From NCBI RefSeq assembly GCF_004337985.1, contig NC_043743.1, forward strand, positions 4,352,186 through 4,416,185: 64,000 nucleotides of DNA, written 5' to 3'. The position numbers and the translations under genes are program-made. The notes beneath the pieces were generated by a model. That model searched no databases, was not told the origin of the DNA, and saw only the letters and a program-made list of their open reading frames with translations. Below, piece after piece: positions 1 to 12,129 of the stretch; positions within the stretch are counted from its first letter, which is position 1, and each line of letters starts with the position of its first letter. The DNA comes from Pyricularia pennisetigena (lineage: Eukaryota > Ascomycota > Sordariomycetes > Magnaporthales > Pyriculariaceae).

Positions 1-957
1 TTATTTATATATATAATCCACTTTTTCAAATTTTGGTTTTATTAATGTTAGAATTGGTAAAAATGTAAAAGCATTTCGATGGTAAAATATATATAAAATT
101 GGATATACTTTACCTATCCGCATATTTAAGGGCTTATATAACTAGGTATACGTACAAAAATGTGATATTATATTGAATATATATATGGCACCCCCCACGT
201 GCAAAAACCACAAAATCTGGCTGCAAAACAAAAATAATATAAAATTAATTAAATAAAACAAAAAAATTTATAAAATATACATTTACCATTTGTTTTTATT
301 AAACAATTTTCAAAACCGATATTGTAAATTCGATTGGATTTGGACGTTTGTCTATATACGTAATCGAATCTCTAAAATTTTGGTTTTATTATCGTTAAAA
401 CTGGTAAAAATATAAACGAGTTTCGATTGTAAATTATATATAAAAAAGTATATACTTTGCCTATCCGCTTATTTAACTGTTTATATAATCCGATAAAAGC
501 ACCAAAATTTCTTCTAACGATATATATATATATATACGACCCTCCACGTGCAAAAAGTATAAAATTTGGTCAAAAATTAAAAATAATATTAAAAAAAATC
601 GAAAATCGAAAAAAAAATCGAAAAAACAGTACCGCCATAAACGGATTAAAGGCGGGCTATATCCAACTTTTAATTGGCGTACCGGGTGCAAAAAGTTTTG
701 GATTTATGAAAAAGGCCTAACAATTCCTGTTTTCAACGATATTTTCTTTTTTCGATATTTTGCGTGGTTATGGAATAATAAGGGAGTGTCGGTCGCAAAA
801 AAGCCAAAAATACCGCCATAAACGGCGAAAATCGACAAGTTGTCCTTAAACCTGAACCAGAGCGTTTTTTGGATGGACCCACAGGTACATTGCAAAACCG
901 CAATTGAGCCACGCTCAATTGTGGAGCTCTGGGCTTCAGGGATGAGCCCTGAGACTA
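1..957 (-). mobile_element. MULE-like non-autonomous element, left-end part, truncated by window edge
   Basis: This is the left half of the 1.85-kb element seen complete at 33,701-35,548, here reversed, with its terminus at 957 (reads CTGAGACTA on the plus strand). It carries the family's subterminal block (GCCATAAACGGCGAAAAT at about 807-830) and CACGTG-containing blocks near 196 and 545 that mark the two halves of an internal duplication. No family transposase is visible; the open frames here are short and AT-driven. Assignment to a Mutator-like class rests on the 9-bp duplications at other copies, not on this copy. Confidence 0.8.
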
Positions 958-984
958 CCAACTTCTATTATAAATATCTCGACG

Positions 985-1450
985 AATTCTTCATTTTTGG
1001 ACTTACTTTTTTCTAATCATAGTCCTATAGTCTCCAATAAAACAATATACCGAAAATCAGGTTATTTCCGCCATTAAAGACGTTTATAATGGCGAATTAA
1101 TTGCAAAAACCTCCGGAAATTGGGGTATACCTAAAAATACACTCCGTTACCGTTTTTAAGGTTTTTAACCTTATAAAAATATATGACCTTTTTTAAAAGC
1201 TTTTTACTAAATAGGAAAAATACTTAACTAATTGGGTATTTGTTTAAACAGTTTTAAAGTTTCCACCAGCGCATTAAAAACTACGCTTTTTTACAAAACG
1301 AATTTTTCAGGCCGCCGGTAAAATATAAAATTTTGGAAAATGTTAAATAACCCGTTTTTTTGGTTCGTTATTCAATTTTTAAAACCCAAAAACCCCGTCG
1401 ATTAAAAACGCCCGGGGTAATGGGGCTATTATGGAAATAATGAAATTTTG
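985..1450 (+). pseudogene. Pogo/Fot1-like transposase N-terminal fragment (decayed)
   Basis: Read through RIP-type stops, the plus strand gives a psq-type helix-turn-helix around 1,050-1,160 (ISAIKDVYNGELIAKTSGNW, then IPKNTLRYRF). This is followed at about 1,255-1,450 by a CENP-B/Fot1-like second DNA-binding segment (PPAHQKLRFFTKRIFQAAGK, with Q from a TAA). These match the order of the two DNA-binding domains in pogo-superfamily transposases. No DDE catalytic domain follows, so only the N-terminal third remains. It directly abuts the MULE-like terminus at 957. Assignment is from remembered family pattern, with no alignment. Confidence 0.6.
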
Positions 1451-1799
1451 GTGGTTTTATTATTACGACCAGACAGTTGGGCCGGTACCAGAGAGGCTAG
1501 GCGGGGTTACACCCTTCCTCACGACACTCGACCAAAGAAACACCGACCGGTAGGAAACAGGATTGTATAAGGACCCAATTACGTAATAACACGTAACCAC
1601 CAAAAAATAATTTCTGTTAATTTGTAAAACCTCGGTTAGGAATTACAAAGTAAACAAATGAGGAAACATTATATTAAAAGCATACTTTATTCAAAATACG
1701 TTTATTGTTATGTCAATAAATTCAATTTTAGGATTGTTTAACAGCAGTTAATTTGATATTTTAATCAACATTAGAGCCTATTCAAAAACGATTATAATT
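1451..1799. other. Unassigned spacer between transposase fragment and gag
   Basis: About 1,470-1,560 is less AT-rich than its surroundings. No frame resembles a known family. It may hold the 3' end of the pogo-like element and the 5' leader of the following gypsy gag, but no LTR pair or terminal repeat was identified. Confidence 0.4.
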
Positions 1800-3520
1800 T
1801 TACCCCAATTATGAAAAAACCCCAATTACCCAATTACAACGCTGCGTTGCATTTAACTTTCAAAACAGGTTGCCCGATATTCTAATCATAATATTTTAAT
1901 TGCTCCCGTTTGATACTTTGCTTTAAAATATACCGAATAATATCGCCGAAACGATATCTTACAACAAAACCACCCCTTAAACCCCTTTTACTATTAACGT
2001 TCCGGCGAACGCTAACGTTTTACGTTAAATAGTTGCGACCCTCCAAACTGATAATCGACAGTTTTAGGAACAAATAACCGAAGAAATTAATCGAATTAAT
2101 AGGAATTATATTAAATACCTTTTACTATTATTTGACGATAGCATTAAAAATATTTTGCAAAATTCCTTTATAAAAATCCGGGCTTATTTTAATTTTAACG
2201 AAAACAATTTCGATAATAACGCAAACAGAATTATTTACGCAGTTTCGCTGCTAACAGGCGATACGTTCGCCTGGTTCGAATCGACCTTACGAAATTATTT
2301 GGACCACGATAAGGAAAAAACCGTAAAATTGAAATTAACCGCATTTTCGACAATTATAAGAATTTTGAAAAATTGTTTTAAAAAAGCATTTGGTAACCCA
2401 AACGAGGAACGTACGGTTAAACGTAAATTGGTACGTGTTATTTGAGCCAAATCGGCATCCAAATATACCAGTAAATTTCGACAAATTACCGTTAAACTAT
2501 TATGGGACCCCGAAACCTTAATAATACGTTTTTATGTAAAATTGAGAAAAAAGTTAAAAAGGAATTTATTAAAAAAGAACGACCCGATATATTACCCAAA
2601 TACATGGAATTAACGGTTAAAATCAATAATTGATTTTAGAAATGAAAATTGGAACGACGCGAAAAACGCAGCGTATGGGGCCCAATTTTGCGATAAACCA
2701 ATATAGGACGCAAATATTAATATTTTAAACCGTTTCGTTAATATAATATTTCCTACGGAATATATAGCGGATTTACAGATTTTAACGCGATAGAATATAA
2801 AAAGCTTCGCAAAAACCCCAAAAACGGTAAGTGTTTTAAATAAAATAAACCGGGATGTATCGCCAAATTTTATCCCAGGAACGGTCCAAACTAATATCCC
2901 GATTTTATAACCGGATATTAAAATAATACTCACGATTCCAGGAAACCACTAAAATTAAACGCCATTAATTATTAATAAATATAACCGGATTAGTATAATT
3001 TAATAAATTGGATTATATGTTACAACGATAATGATATAACCTATAATAGCGCAAAAATGGATACAGGATAATACCCGCAAAAACTTAAAAGCACCCGGAA
3101 CTTAGCAATAGGAAACCGTGTATTGATTAAAACCAGACGACCAGCATAATTACGCAAATAAAACCCCAAAATACCCGAATCCGCAGAATTAAATATTTTA
3201 GAAAACTTACAACCAAAATTATTAAACTAAACCCACCCTGTCCGAATAATTTAACTAACCCTAATAAACGAATCTAATAACGAGTTAAAAAACGAATTTA
3301 GCGAAAAAAAGGTTGTACTTTTAAACCCATATAATAGAGTAAAGGAGCATAATTTTTATGTATATAGAAAGAAATTTATCAACTTATACCAAAACGACGA
3401 ATTGATACAATTTCCCGGAATATTATTTCGAATATAAATATAAAACTTTATAGGATTAATTAATCCAATTTTCGGAAACCACCCGAATTTGGATACTAAA
3501 TATCCCAAATATATAAAAAC
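1800..3520 (+). pseudogene. gag: Ty3/gypsy gag (decayed)
   Basis: The longest open piece (2,155-2,445) reads as a fungal gypsy capsid: it contains LLTGDTFAWFESTLRNYL and, further on, FGNPNEERT. Both resemble the capsid region of fungal Ty3/gypsy Gag, which assembles the retrotransposon particle. Gag-like coding extends from about 1,800 through 2,940 when TAA/TAG/TGA are read as decayed Q or W codons, with frame shifts. After about 2,950 the plus strand still reads as charged protein to about 3,500 but no protease motif was recognised. Pol does not follow; the reading breaks at the 88-bp unit near 3,524. The gypsy pol block at 25,991 is on the same strand but cannot be shown to be the same copy. 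Confidence 0.75.
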
Positions 3521-3523
3521 CTG

Positions 3524-3611
3524 CTAATTATGCCGCTGTTCAATTGGCTGCGCGCATAAAAAATGCAGCCGACTGCACTTAACGTGCGGTCGCAGGGCCT
3601 TTATAAGGCCT
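3524..3611 (+). repeat. 88-bp hairpin-rich unit, copy 1
   Basis: The unit has three successive inverted repeats: GGCTGC...GCAGCC, then CGACTGCAC...GTGCGGTCG (one mismatch), then GGCCTTTATAAGGCC. It is repeated at 3,878-3,965 with only a few C/T and A/G differences. It is more GC-rich than its surroundings. Confidence 0.75.
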
Positions 3612-3877
3612 ATTTTTAACACCACCCCTCAAACATTATTTAGGGAGCCCGAATTTCAAAATAAATTTGTTTTTACATTGCGTGGCCCTAAGCAAGCACC
3701 CTTATTTTAATAATGGGTTTTCCAATATGGGTTCGTACCTCCATTCGGTAAAATTTATTATTTGGGCTAACGAAAGGCAATATGTTCGTTACCATTAAGG
3801 CGCAAAATGCATATACGCAACGGGAATTGAATTTGCGACCGATTCGGAGGTCGGCGCTACACGGGATTCTATAACCT

Positions 3878-3965
3878 GTTAATTATACCGCTGTTTAATT
3901 GGCTGCGCGTATAAAAAATGCAGCCGACTGCATTTAACGTGCGGTCGCAGGGCCTTTATAAGGCC
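3878..3965 (+). repeat. 88-bp hairpin-rich unit, copy 2
   Basis: Second copy of the unit at 3,524, in the same orientation, starting 354 bp after the first. The three potential stems are all kept. The differences are transitions, as expected from RIP. Confidence 0.75.
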
Positions 3966-3995
3966 TGTTCTTAATAAAACCTTTTACGTAAAATG

Positions 3996-4551
3996 TGTTT
4001 ATTATATGCGTTATTTAGCATTTAATGGGTCCATTTTTATTTCTATATAAGCTTTGATAGATAGTGCCAAAATGGGGCTGTCGGGGTTGTTGGATTTTCC
4101 ACTATATTTCATGTATTGCAGGAATTGCGATTTAAAATGTCAGCGAATGGGGTTTACCCTATACCGGGTTTACACCCACCCTGCACTTACAAATCAGCTA
4201 CCCTATATCGAGTTGAAGATTTTCACCAAATTAACAAATTAGTGCGAACCCAGAAATGGTTTGTATGGAAATAAGGGTGTTTTTTCAACAGAATATACAA
4301 AATAATTTTTCGGAAAATCGTGTGCGGTACTGGAGCGCTTTATCGGGTGCGGACCCCCATTTCGAGATCGGAAAATATATAAAGGAGATAAATCAAAGTT
4401 TCCCCCACCAATGAATTAAATCCATTAATCCCAAATTAAGTGCATAATAAAGTGCATTTAAGCCTGTAATTACAGGCCTTATAGCGCAACTAGCACCACG
4501 CCGCATCTAGGCTAATGCTTAAACCCCTGTTAATAACCCATATAATTAACA
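3996..4551 (+). mobile_element. Solo copia LTR (family A)
   Basis: The sequence starts TGTTTATTATATGCG, ends ATATAATTAACA and matches the LTRs of the full copia element at 18,351-25,990 over its whole length, in the opposite orientation on this strand. No internal region follows, so it is a solo LTR. The five bases on each side (AAATG and GGTTA) do not match, so no target-site duplication is visible. Confidence 0.85.
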
Positions 4552-4595
4552 GGTTATAAGATCCCGTGTAGCGCCGACCTCCAAATCGGTCGCAA

Positions 4596-4790
4596 TAGTT
4601 TCAGTGCTTAGACTAGACCCCCCTGCTTCGCAGTGGGGACCGGGCGCTCCATGTACCTTTTAGCCACATGGCTTTTCGACCAATTATATTGGCCGAAAAA
4701 ATCGCGCTCGTTCTAATTTAAAGACATTTTATCGCATTTCGCCGTTTATAGCGGTATTACTAATAAAACACCCAATATTGCGATATCGCC
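4596..4790 (-). mobile_element. MULE-like element, right-end fragment
   Basis: It begins with the family's right terminus (TAGTTTCAGTGCTTAGACTA) and continues through the CCCCACTGCGAAGCAGG-type block and the GCCGTTTATAGCGG block. Similarity stops near 4,790, where the coding remains of the next gene begin. Confidence 0.8.
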
Positions 4791-6862
4791 AACCATTATT
4801 CCCCCCGACATACAAAAAAATAAAAAAAGTTGACCATTATACCATATATTTACGCATATTAACCTTTATTTAATTTATTATCAAATTAAATAAAACCCAA
4901 ATCCAACAATGGAAAATATATTTCCAATAATACCAATAAATATACCCAAAAAAATATTCCCATCCGCGTAATTTGCAACCCGATATTTTATATCCGATTT
5001 AACCCCATTACCTCCATCGATATCGCAATTATTTTCGTTTTTATCGTTATTTTAATTATTATCGCACAATCCTATATTCGAAAATAAATAGGAATTTAAA
5101 CCTTTTTTAATCGATTAAAAGCAATTACCGAAAAATCCGAATCCGAAACGGGATTAAACCCCAAAACCAAATTTATTCGCAATATTACCAAATTTGGGCG
5201 TAACCGTTACCGACGTACCAATTTTACGAAATTTATCCACGTTTGGGTAATAACGGTAAATTTTTACCAAATTACCCGACCTGCTTTATCGCGAATATTT
5301 TTTTTTAAAAAAATATTGTAAAACTTTTAAATCCGAAAACGTTTACGCGTTAATGGGGTCGAATACCGTTTTAATAATAAATTTCCTCCGTTTACCGAGG
5401 CCGACCTTTTACGTAAGAAATTGCAACAATTAATATAATATTTACGTTTTTTTAACCGGTTTAAACCTACAAATTTCCAATTTTCGGGAATAAAAAATTG
5501 TTCCGCTAAAAACGTAAATAATATGGATTAGTTAAAACAGGTATTCGACACGTCCACCCAGGAAATCCCGTCCAAAACGCCAATATTATATAAATTTATA
5601 TTTTTATTATTATTGTATTCCCGGGGCTACCGCCCGTTTTATTTATCGTTACAAATTTCGAACGTGGTATATCTGGAATTAAATACCTTTTTAAAAACCA
5701 CAAACTCCCCAACGTTAAAAAATTAACGCGTTATATTAATATTGGCAATTTTAACCCACGGATATTCCCCCCAAAAAAACAATTATTTGCTACGCGTATT
5801 CGCACTATACCTTATAAATAATAGAATTTAACGACGTATTGTAAATATATTATCCGGGTTTGGAGTATATTTATTTTATAAAATCATTAAACGGTAAACC
5901 CAACAGTTTGTCGCCGTTGCCCGAATACGGTATTAATAATATTTATATTCATATTTAGTTTTTACCGCGAACAGCGATAATAATTTTATATATATATATA
6001 TATATTAATATATAAACAAACTTAAAAAGGATCGTTCGTGACCCAATATTATCCTTCGTATATAATAATTTTAATTTTTTGGACAAAGTATAGGAATTTG
6101 GATATGGAAAACATAACCGAATGCAAAGTTTGACATTGTATTTCCTTATATTAACGCCAGCATTTAAACGATATACGTAATCCCAATAGTACGCCACCGT
6201 ATTTTTCCGCCAAAAATGGTTGCAAACGCCCGCCTTTTTACAATATCCGGACACCTATTATGAAAACGCCAATATTATATAATATACCAAATTTGTGGTT
6301 TTTTATTCCTTAACCGCCCATATACGCCTGAAACAATCCCATAATACCTTACCCTCGCACGAATTACATTAAATTTTTACTTTATCCAAGCCCCCGCCAT
6401 TACCGAGAACGAAGGGGAATACGCAGGAATTATCCAAATCCACGAAATCCTTTTTAAACGTTTTTTAAACCTGTTACCCGATTATTCCGACTATTTTTCC
6501 GTCCTGTTCCTCGCTTATGGGGATTAAAAAATAACGTTATATATCCGTATTATTTAAGGAATTTATATCGAATTATCCTACCCTTTTAACAAAAAATAAT
6601 GGATATTACCCGTACTAACGTTTTTCCATATTAAATTCAATTTTATTAACCAATTGTGGTAATATTACGCCCCTATTATAATTATAAATATAATAAGGTT
6701 AGGGAAATATAACCAATTTTAAAAAAATAAAAAGGAGTTTTACCACGTTTTACGGTTTTTACAAAATGTGTTCCGGTCCCGTATTTTGTACATTATAATT
6801 GCTATTTTAATCCAAAATGGATTATTGGATAAAGATTGAATTTTTAAAAACGCTTTAAAAAA

Positions 6863-9387
6863 TGTAAGGAGGTTACGAGATAGAATAAGCTTAATCTTGA
6901 ACGCGGGGAAAAGTGGATCACGTATCAGGCTGATGGAACGTTGAAATGGCAGATAACCGACTGCTAGCGGGTAATAGAGATAATATATTGTTGTTACACA
7001 ATCGATTCGTTGAATCGTTGAATCGATGAAGGTTATAAAGGTGATGAATCTAAGGCTAAGTTGTGAATTACGTGTTCGAATCGGTAGGTGCAGATCTTCG
7101 ATCCGGATGTCCGGAATGCGGGGTCACGTCACATGATTTGGCCTTATTCATGTGACTAACCTGCCGACCTATTGAGCCTAACGGCTAGTCTCAGGGCTCA
7201 TCCCTGAAACCCAGAGCTCCACAATTGATCCACTTCGCTCCACTTCGTGGCTCAATTGCGGTTTTGCAATGTATTTGTGGGTCCATCCAAAGAACGCTTT
7301 GGTTCAGGTCTGAGGACAATTTGTCGATTTTCGCCGTTTATGGCGGTATTTTTGGCCTTTTTTTAACCGAAACTCCTTTATTATTCCATAACCACGCATA
7401 ATATTGAAAAAATAAATTATCGTTGAAAATAGCGTTTAATACCGCTATTAGCAGCAATTCGATTTATTTTATTATTTGCTATAATGGCCGAATTCGATAC
7501 CACCTGCCCTTAATCCGTTCATGGCGGTATTGTTTTTTCGATTTTTTTTTCGATTTTCGATTTCTTTTAATATTATTTTTAATTTTTGACCAAATTTTAT
7601 AATTTTTGCACGTGGAGGGTCGTATATGTTTATGTATCGCTATATTAAATTTTGGTGCATATATTAGATTATATAAGCAGTTAAATAGGCGGATAGACAA
7701 AATATATACTTTTTTGTATATAATTTACAATCGAAACTCGTTTATATTTTTACCAATTTTAACGATAATAAAACCAAAACTTCAGAAGTCCGATTACGTA
7801 TATAAACAAATGTCCAGGTCCAATCCTGCCCATAATATCGGCTTTCAAAAGTGTTTAATAAAAGAAAATGCTAAATGTGTATTTTATAAATCTTTTTGCT
7901 TTATTTAATTAATTTTATATTATTTTGTTTTGCAGCCAAATTTTATGGTTCTTGCACGTGAAGGGTGGCATATATATATTTAATATATTATTACACTTTT
8001 GTACGTTTATTTAATTATCTTAGCCGTTAAATATGCGGATAGGTAAAGTGTATCCAATTTTATATATATTTTGCAATCGAAATGTTTTTATATTTTTACC
8101 AATTTTAAGATTAATAAAACCAAAGTTTGTAAAAGTGGATTGTGTATATAAATAAACGTTAGCGTAAAGCCCAATTTACCATACCGGCCCTTTTTATTTT
8201 TTTATAATAAAAAATGCTAAATTTGTGTTATTTTTATATTTTTTGTTTTATTTAATTAAATGAAATTTATAGAAAGAAAACTTATCTACAATTTGTTAAC
8301 AAACTGATAAAGAAATGTATCAATAAAAAATATTTTCATTTTACCAATATTTGCGTAAATTATTAAATTTGTTAACAAATTGTGAATTTATATAAAAAGA
8401 TTAATAAAACTTTTATTGTAATCGATAATTGCATGCACTTTGCAGTGTTAGGTTCACTAAGCTTTAAAAACTGTAATTTTAATTAAAATCACTACTATAT
8501 ACCATTATTTAAAATAAAAATTAAATATAATGAAAAATTACAAATTTTATTTAATATTTTAATATCTTTCCATATACAGTAGCTATTAGAACGCGGCCGG
8601 CATTCAAATGATCAACAAACTCCAATTAATTCAACGCAAATTACTATATATTTTTATAATTTTTATTTGATTTTTTATTCAAATATTTAATTATATATTA
8701 TAGTTACATTATTTCCTTTTACTATTATAATGCGAATATATTATATATACCCGCTACAAACGGTAAAATACTACAAATTATCCTTATATTAATAAAATAA
8801 TTATTAGCGATATCGCAATATTAGGTATATTATTAATAATACCGTTATAAACGGCGAAATGCGACAAATTATCGTTGGTGGTACCGCCATGAACGGCGAA
8901 ATGCGACAAAATGTCCTCAAACTAGAACGAGCGCGATTTTTTCGGCCAATGTAATTGGTTGAAAAACCATGTGGCTGAAAGGTATATGGAGCGCTCGGTC
9001 CCCACTGCGGAGCAGGGGGGTCTAGTCTGAGCACTGAGACTACCTAACGGCCCATGAAGCCTAACGGCCTATTGTGCTTATGCATGCACAGAAAATCTGC
9101 GACCACAACGGGATTCGAACCCACGCACTTCAACGTATATATAATATAGATTATGGTACGTGCATTATACCAGTAAGCTAGATTAAATATGACGTATTTG
9201 TTTTGTTGTTGAAACTATGAACAAAAACGTAATATATAAAGCTTTGTGTGTATGAACGCGTATACGTTTTATTTGTTATTTATTTATTTATTCGATGCAG
9301 GGTGACTGATAAAATTAGCCTGTGCTAGCCGTTATAAAATAATGCAGGGTAGCTAATATAATTAGCCCTGCGCTAGCCATGTTCACA
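6863..9387 (+). mobile_element. Solo LTR (family B), interrupted by a MULE-like element
   Basis: The LTR starts TGTAAGGAGGTTACGAG at 6,863 and ends CTAGCCATGTTCACA at 9,387. It is flanked on both sides by AAAAA (6,858-6,862; 9,388-9,392). The 1,857-bp MULE-like element at 7,186-9,042 lies inside it. Without that insertion the copy is about 660 bp, like those at 30,769, 50,620 and 58,366. It interrupts the DUF6589-like frame. Confidence 0.85.
7186..9042 (+). mobile_element. Complete MULE-like element, 1,857 bp, with 9-bp TSD
   Basis: The left terminus is TAGTCTCAGGGCTCATCCC and the right terminus ends AGCACTGAGACTA; outer inverted repeats of about 9-15 bp match TAGTCTCAG. The flanking bases CCTAACGGC (7,177-7,185 and 9,043-9,051) form an exact 9-bp target-site duplication. 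The host sequence is an LTR-B copy whose uninterrupted homologues contain this 9-mer without the insert. 9-bp duplications are typical of Mutator-like elements. No transposase frame is present. Confidence 0.85.
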
Positions 9388-12129
9388 AAAAAGGTTTTTA
9401 CCGATATATTATATAATATATGTATTTCCGTGGTAAACCGTGTTTACGATAATATATTCGCTGGTTATATTAACGGTTTAATGGGTATTTAATTGTAAAA
9501 TATGAAACTTAAAATTAACATCGTTTTCCGCTCGTAACGCCGTTATTTGCAAATAATTAATTTTTTATAAATAATAATAAACGCGTTCCACCAAAAAAAT
9601 TACGGCGTATTGGAAACTATAATGCCGCAATCGGTCCTATTCTTTTACGGTTATAAAACAAAAAATAATAGCTTTAAAATGTTATATTTAATTGAGTTAT
9701 TATAATTAAAGGTTACAAATTAACCGCTGCGGACCGGGATTTTAAAACTAGCGTTCGCAAAATATACCACGGCCGGGAATGGATTTAAACCGGTAAATTT
9801 AACAGTTAAATATATTAATAAGGGTTTTGTTATAAATATTAAAAATAACCGCAATTCCACGCACAATTTACGAAACCTATTCCAAAATTGTACAACGATG
9901 GGGCTAATCGCAATGACGGTGCGCTAAATATTGGAAAACATCGCCCGTACACGCATTAACAGCAAATATTATATAATATTAACCAATTAAAATATAATCC
10001 ATTATACGTATTTATTATTCCAAAATGGTTGGGGAAGCGAAAAGGCCGAAATATTACCCAATTTCGATTTCGACGGCCCTAATTTATTATATTTGGGTTT
10101 GAAAAAGCTAATGGGCGATAAATTGGAGGTATTTAACTAAAAAACTTTACGCCTTAATAGCGTGTTATTTCAGGCGAATGTTGAAAAAATAAGGGTAAAT
10201 TTAAAAAAGGGATATAACCGGATAAACGGTTTAAATATTAGTGGTATAATTAACACGGAAAAAGGTTTGCTGGACGGAATATACGAAAAATCCGACGAAA
10301 AAAGCGTATAAAATTTAAAATCATAAAAGGTAAATTACGTAAACCAAAACGGGTAAAAACGAGGATCGTTCCATTATAAAAAGGAATTAATGGACGAATA
10401 ACGGTAACTTTACCCGCGAATAACGGAGTTAAAACAACGTCCGCAAAACCAGAAAATATAAACAAACAAATACCAATCGTAAATTTAATTTCAAATAAAA
10501 AACGAGGTATAATTTCCTCCAAAATCCTCCGTATAAATAACCCGTTTCCTATCCATTTTCCTTACCCAAATAAATTTCATTCTTTATTTACCGCCAATTG
10601 CAAATCCAGTAAAACAAATCCTAATAATAACCGTTATAATAAGACCCTATTAACCACGAATAGTAAATCCATTAAACCGGATCCCAATAGTGATAATTGG
10701 TACAATATTATATATATAAAACCCCCAGTTTCCTAATACCAAATTTTAAAAAAAAAGCAAAACAAAAAACCCAAACCAATTAAAAAAACGAAAACATTTG
10801 GTAGCGTTAAATGTTTTTTTAGGAATGGGTTTATTAGCGTTACGCCTCCTTTTCCGAATTGGGGTCGCGGTAAACGATCCAAGGACCAAATCGTTTTCCT
10901 TTTTATCCTTTTTTGAAATGGGTATACAAAATTTCCTAAACGAAACGAATATAAATTTATTGTAATTAAAGCCAAAATCAATAAATATAAAAAACGGAAT
11001 AACGACCGCCAAAAAATCAGCGTTATTATTACCACGTTTCTTTTTTAAACGGTTTATTGGTTTCCCGGCGTTTAATAACCCAGGAATTAAAATCTTTTAT
11101 TTGGGCCCCGATAACCCGCGCGGTCGCGGTTTCGTCGTAAAATTTATCGCTGTTTTTAATTTATTTTATTAATTTAGTTATAAACCTTCAATATATGGTA
11201 ATAAAATCGAAATAAAGTAATTATGTACGATTAATATAATTAGTAAACGTACTACGGCCACCATTTTGCTTTTAGTATTAATAATTAATATAAATTGGAC
11301 CCAACGTTAAAATAAAAGCCTACGTTTTTTCGACCAAATCCTATTCGTTAAACTGTTTAAGGATATTTAATACGAGCATTGGAACCTGGCAAAAATAGAA
11401 CTCGCCCATGAGGCGCGTCCTGTTAAAATAAAAGATATTAAAATGCTGGGGGGGTTTTGCTATTTAAATGAAATAATTGAAAAGCCAGGAAAATATAATT
11501 ATTATTATTTTATACGCCAGGAATTGTTTCATAACTGGAAATTGGATAATTTTGGGAAAACGTATGCGCGTTATATATTTAAATAATATTTACTATATAT
11601 TAGCAACGGCTGGAACAATAGAAAAAAGGGTATTAATTTTCCGGAATATGCGATTTTCTACCGAATCGAAAAAGGTATTTCGTATTTCGAAAATGCGCCA
11701 AATAACAGGTTTATTTTAACTTAACCAAATTGAACAACCACAAATTTGCAATTATATATTGGCGTTTCATATTGAAGGGATAATAATACCAGTGCAACAA
11801 TTGGGGTGCAAATTAAAACTAACGTTGGAAATCTTAATACTTAAATTATAAACGTTAAAATTGGAGTTGGAATCGGTAAAATTGGAAACGGTTTTATCGC
11901 GCTCGGTCTGGGACAGGTTGAATTGGATATTAATTATACCGAAACTAATTTTTTCCAAAATAAAAGCAATAAAACTAAAAAAATTAACAGGTATATTAAA
12001 AATTGTAACAATTATTATAAAAATGGAAAAATAACAGCTATTATAACATTTATTACAATCCAGAAATATAAAAACTGTAATAATTGCTGTACTAATTGTG
12101 GGGAAGGAAAGGGATTGTAAAAATTATTA

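Larger units (their letters stand above)
3832..4595. repeat. Inverted repeat with about 54-bp arms flanking a hairpin unit and a solo LTR
   Basis: The left arm (3,832-3,885) and right arm (4,541-4,595) are near-perfect reverse complements containing GGAGGTCGGCGCTACACGGG. The right arm includes the last bases of the copia LTR, so the inversion junction lies inside or just beside the LTR end. Each arm also contains a small hairpin (CGACC...GGTCG). Confidence 0.7.
4860..12120 (+). pseudogene. Large decayed gene resembling fungal DUF6589-type proteins, split by a solo LTR
   Basis: Reading through RIP-type stops gives one long protein-like frame from about 4,860 to 6,862. It resumes at 9,388 after a solo LTR flanked by AAAAA, and runs to a stop at 12,118-12,120, about 4.7 kb of coding in all. 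Recognisable stretches include TEADLLRKKLQQLI (about 5,400), an Ile/Leu-rich part at 5,640-5,960, ITENEGEYAGIIQIHEILFK (about 6,400), then after the gap AFHQKNYGVLETIMPQSVLF, NNSFKMLYLIELL, FKPVNLTVKYINKGF and NNRNSTHNLRNLF. This pattern (a late 'aDL..E..NK.f' segment after a 'sFkMLYL' segment) recalls DUF6589-type proteins that are common in fungal repeats; their function is unknown. The last 200 bp are Asn-rich. It converges tail-to-tail with the minus-strand helicase remnant. Confidence 0.45.

Noticed and set aside
9101..9187. Functional tRNA gene
   Set aside because: A and B boxes are present but the acceptor stem does not pair and the sequence recurs in every LTR B copy, so it is a repeat component.
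10250..11035. Hydrophobic minus-strand frames resembling membrane proteins
   Set aside because: They are antisense to the DUF6589-like coding frame; hydrophobicity follows from reading AT-rich Lys/Asn codons in reverse.
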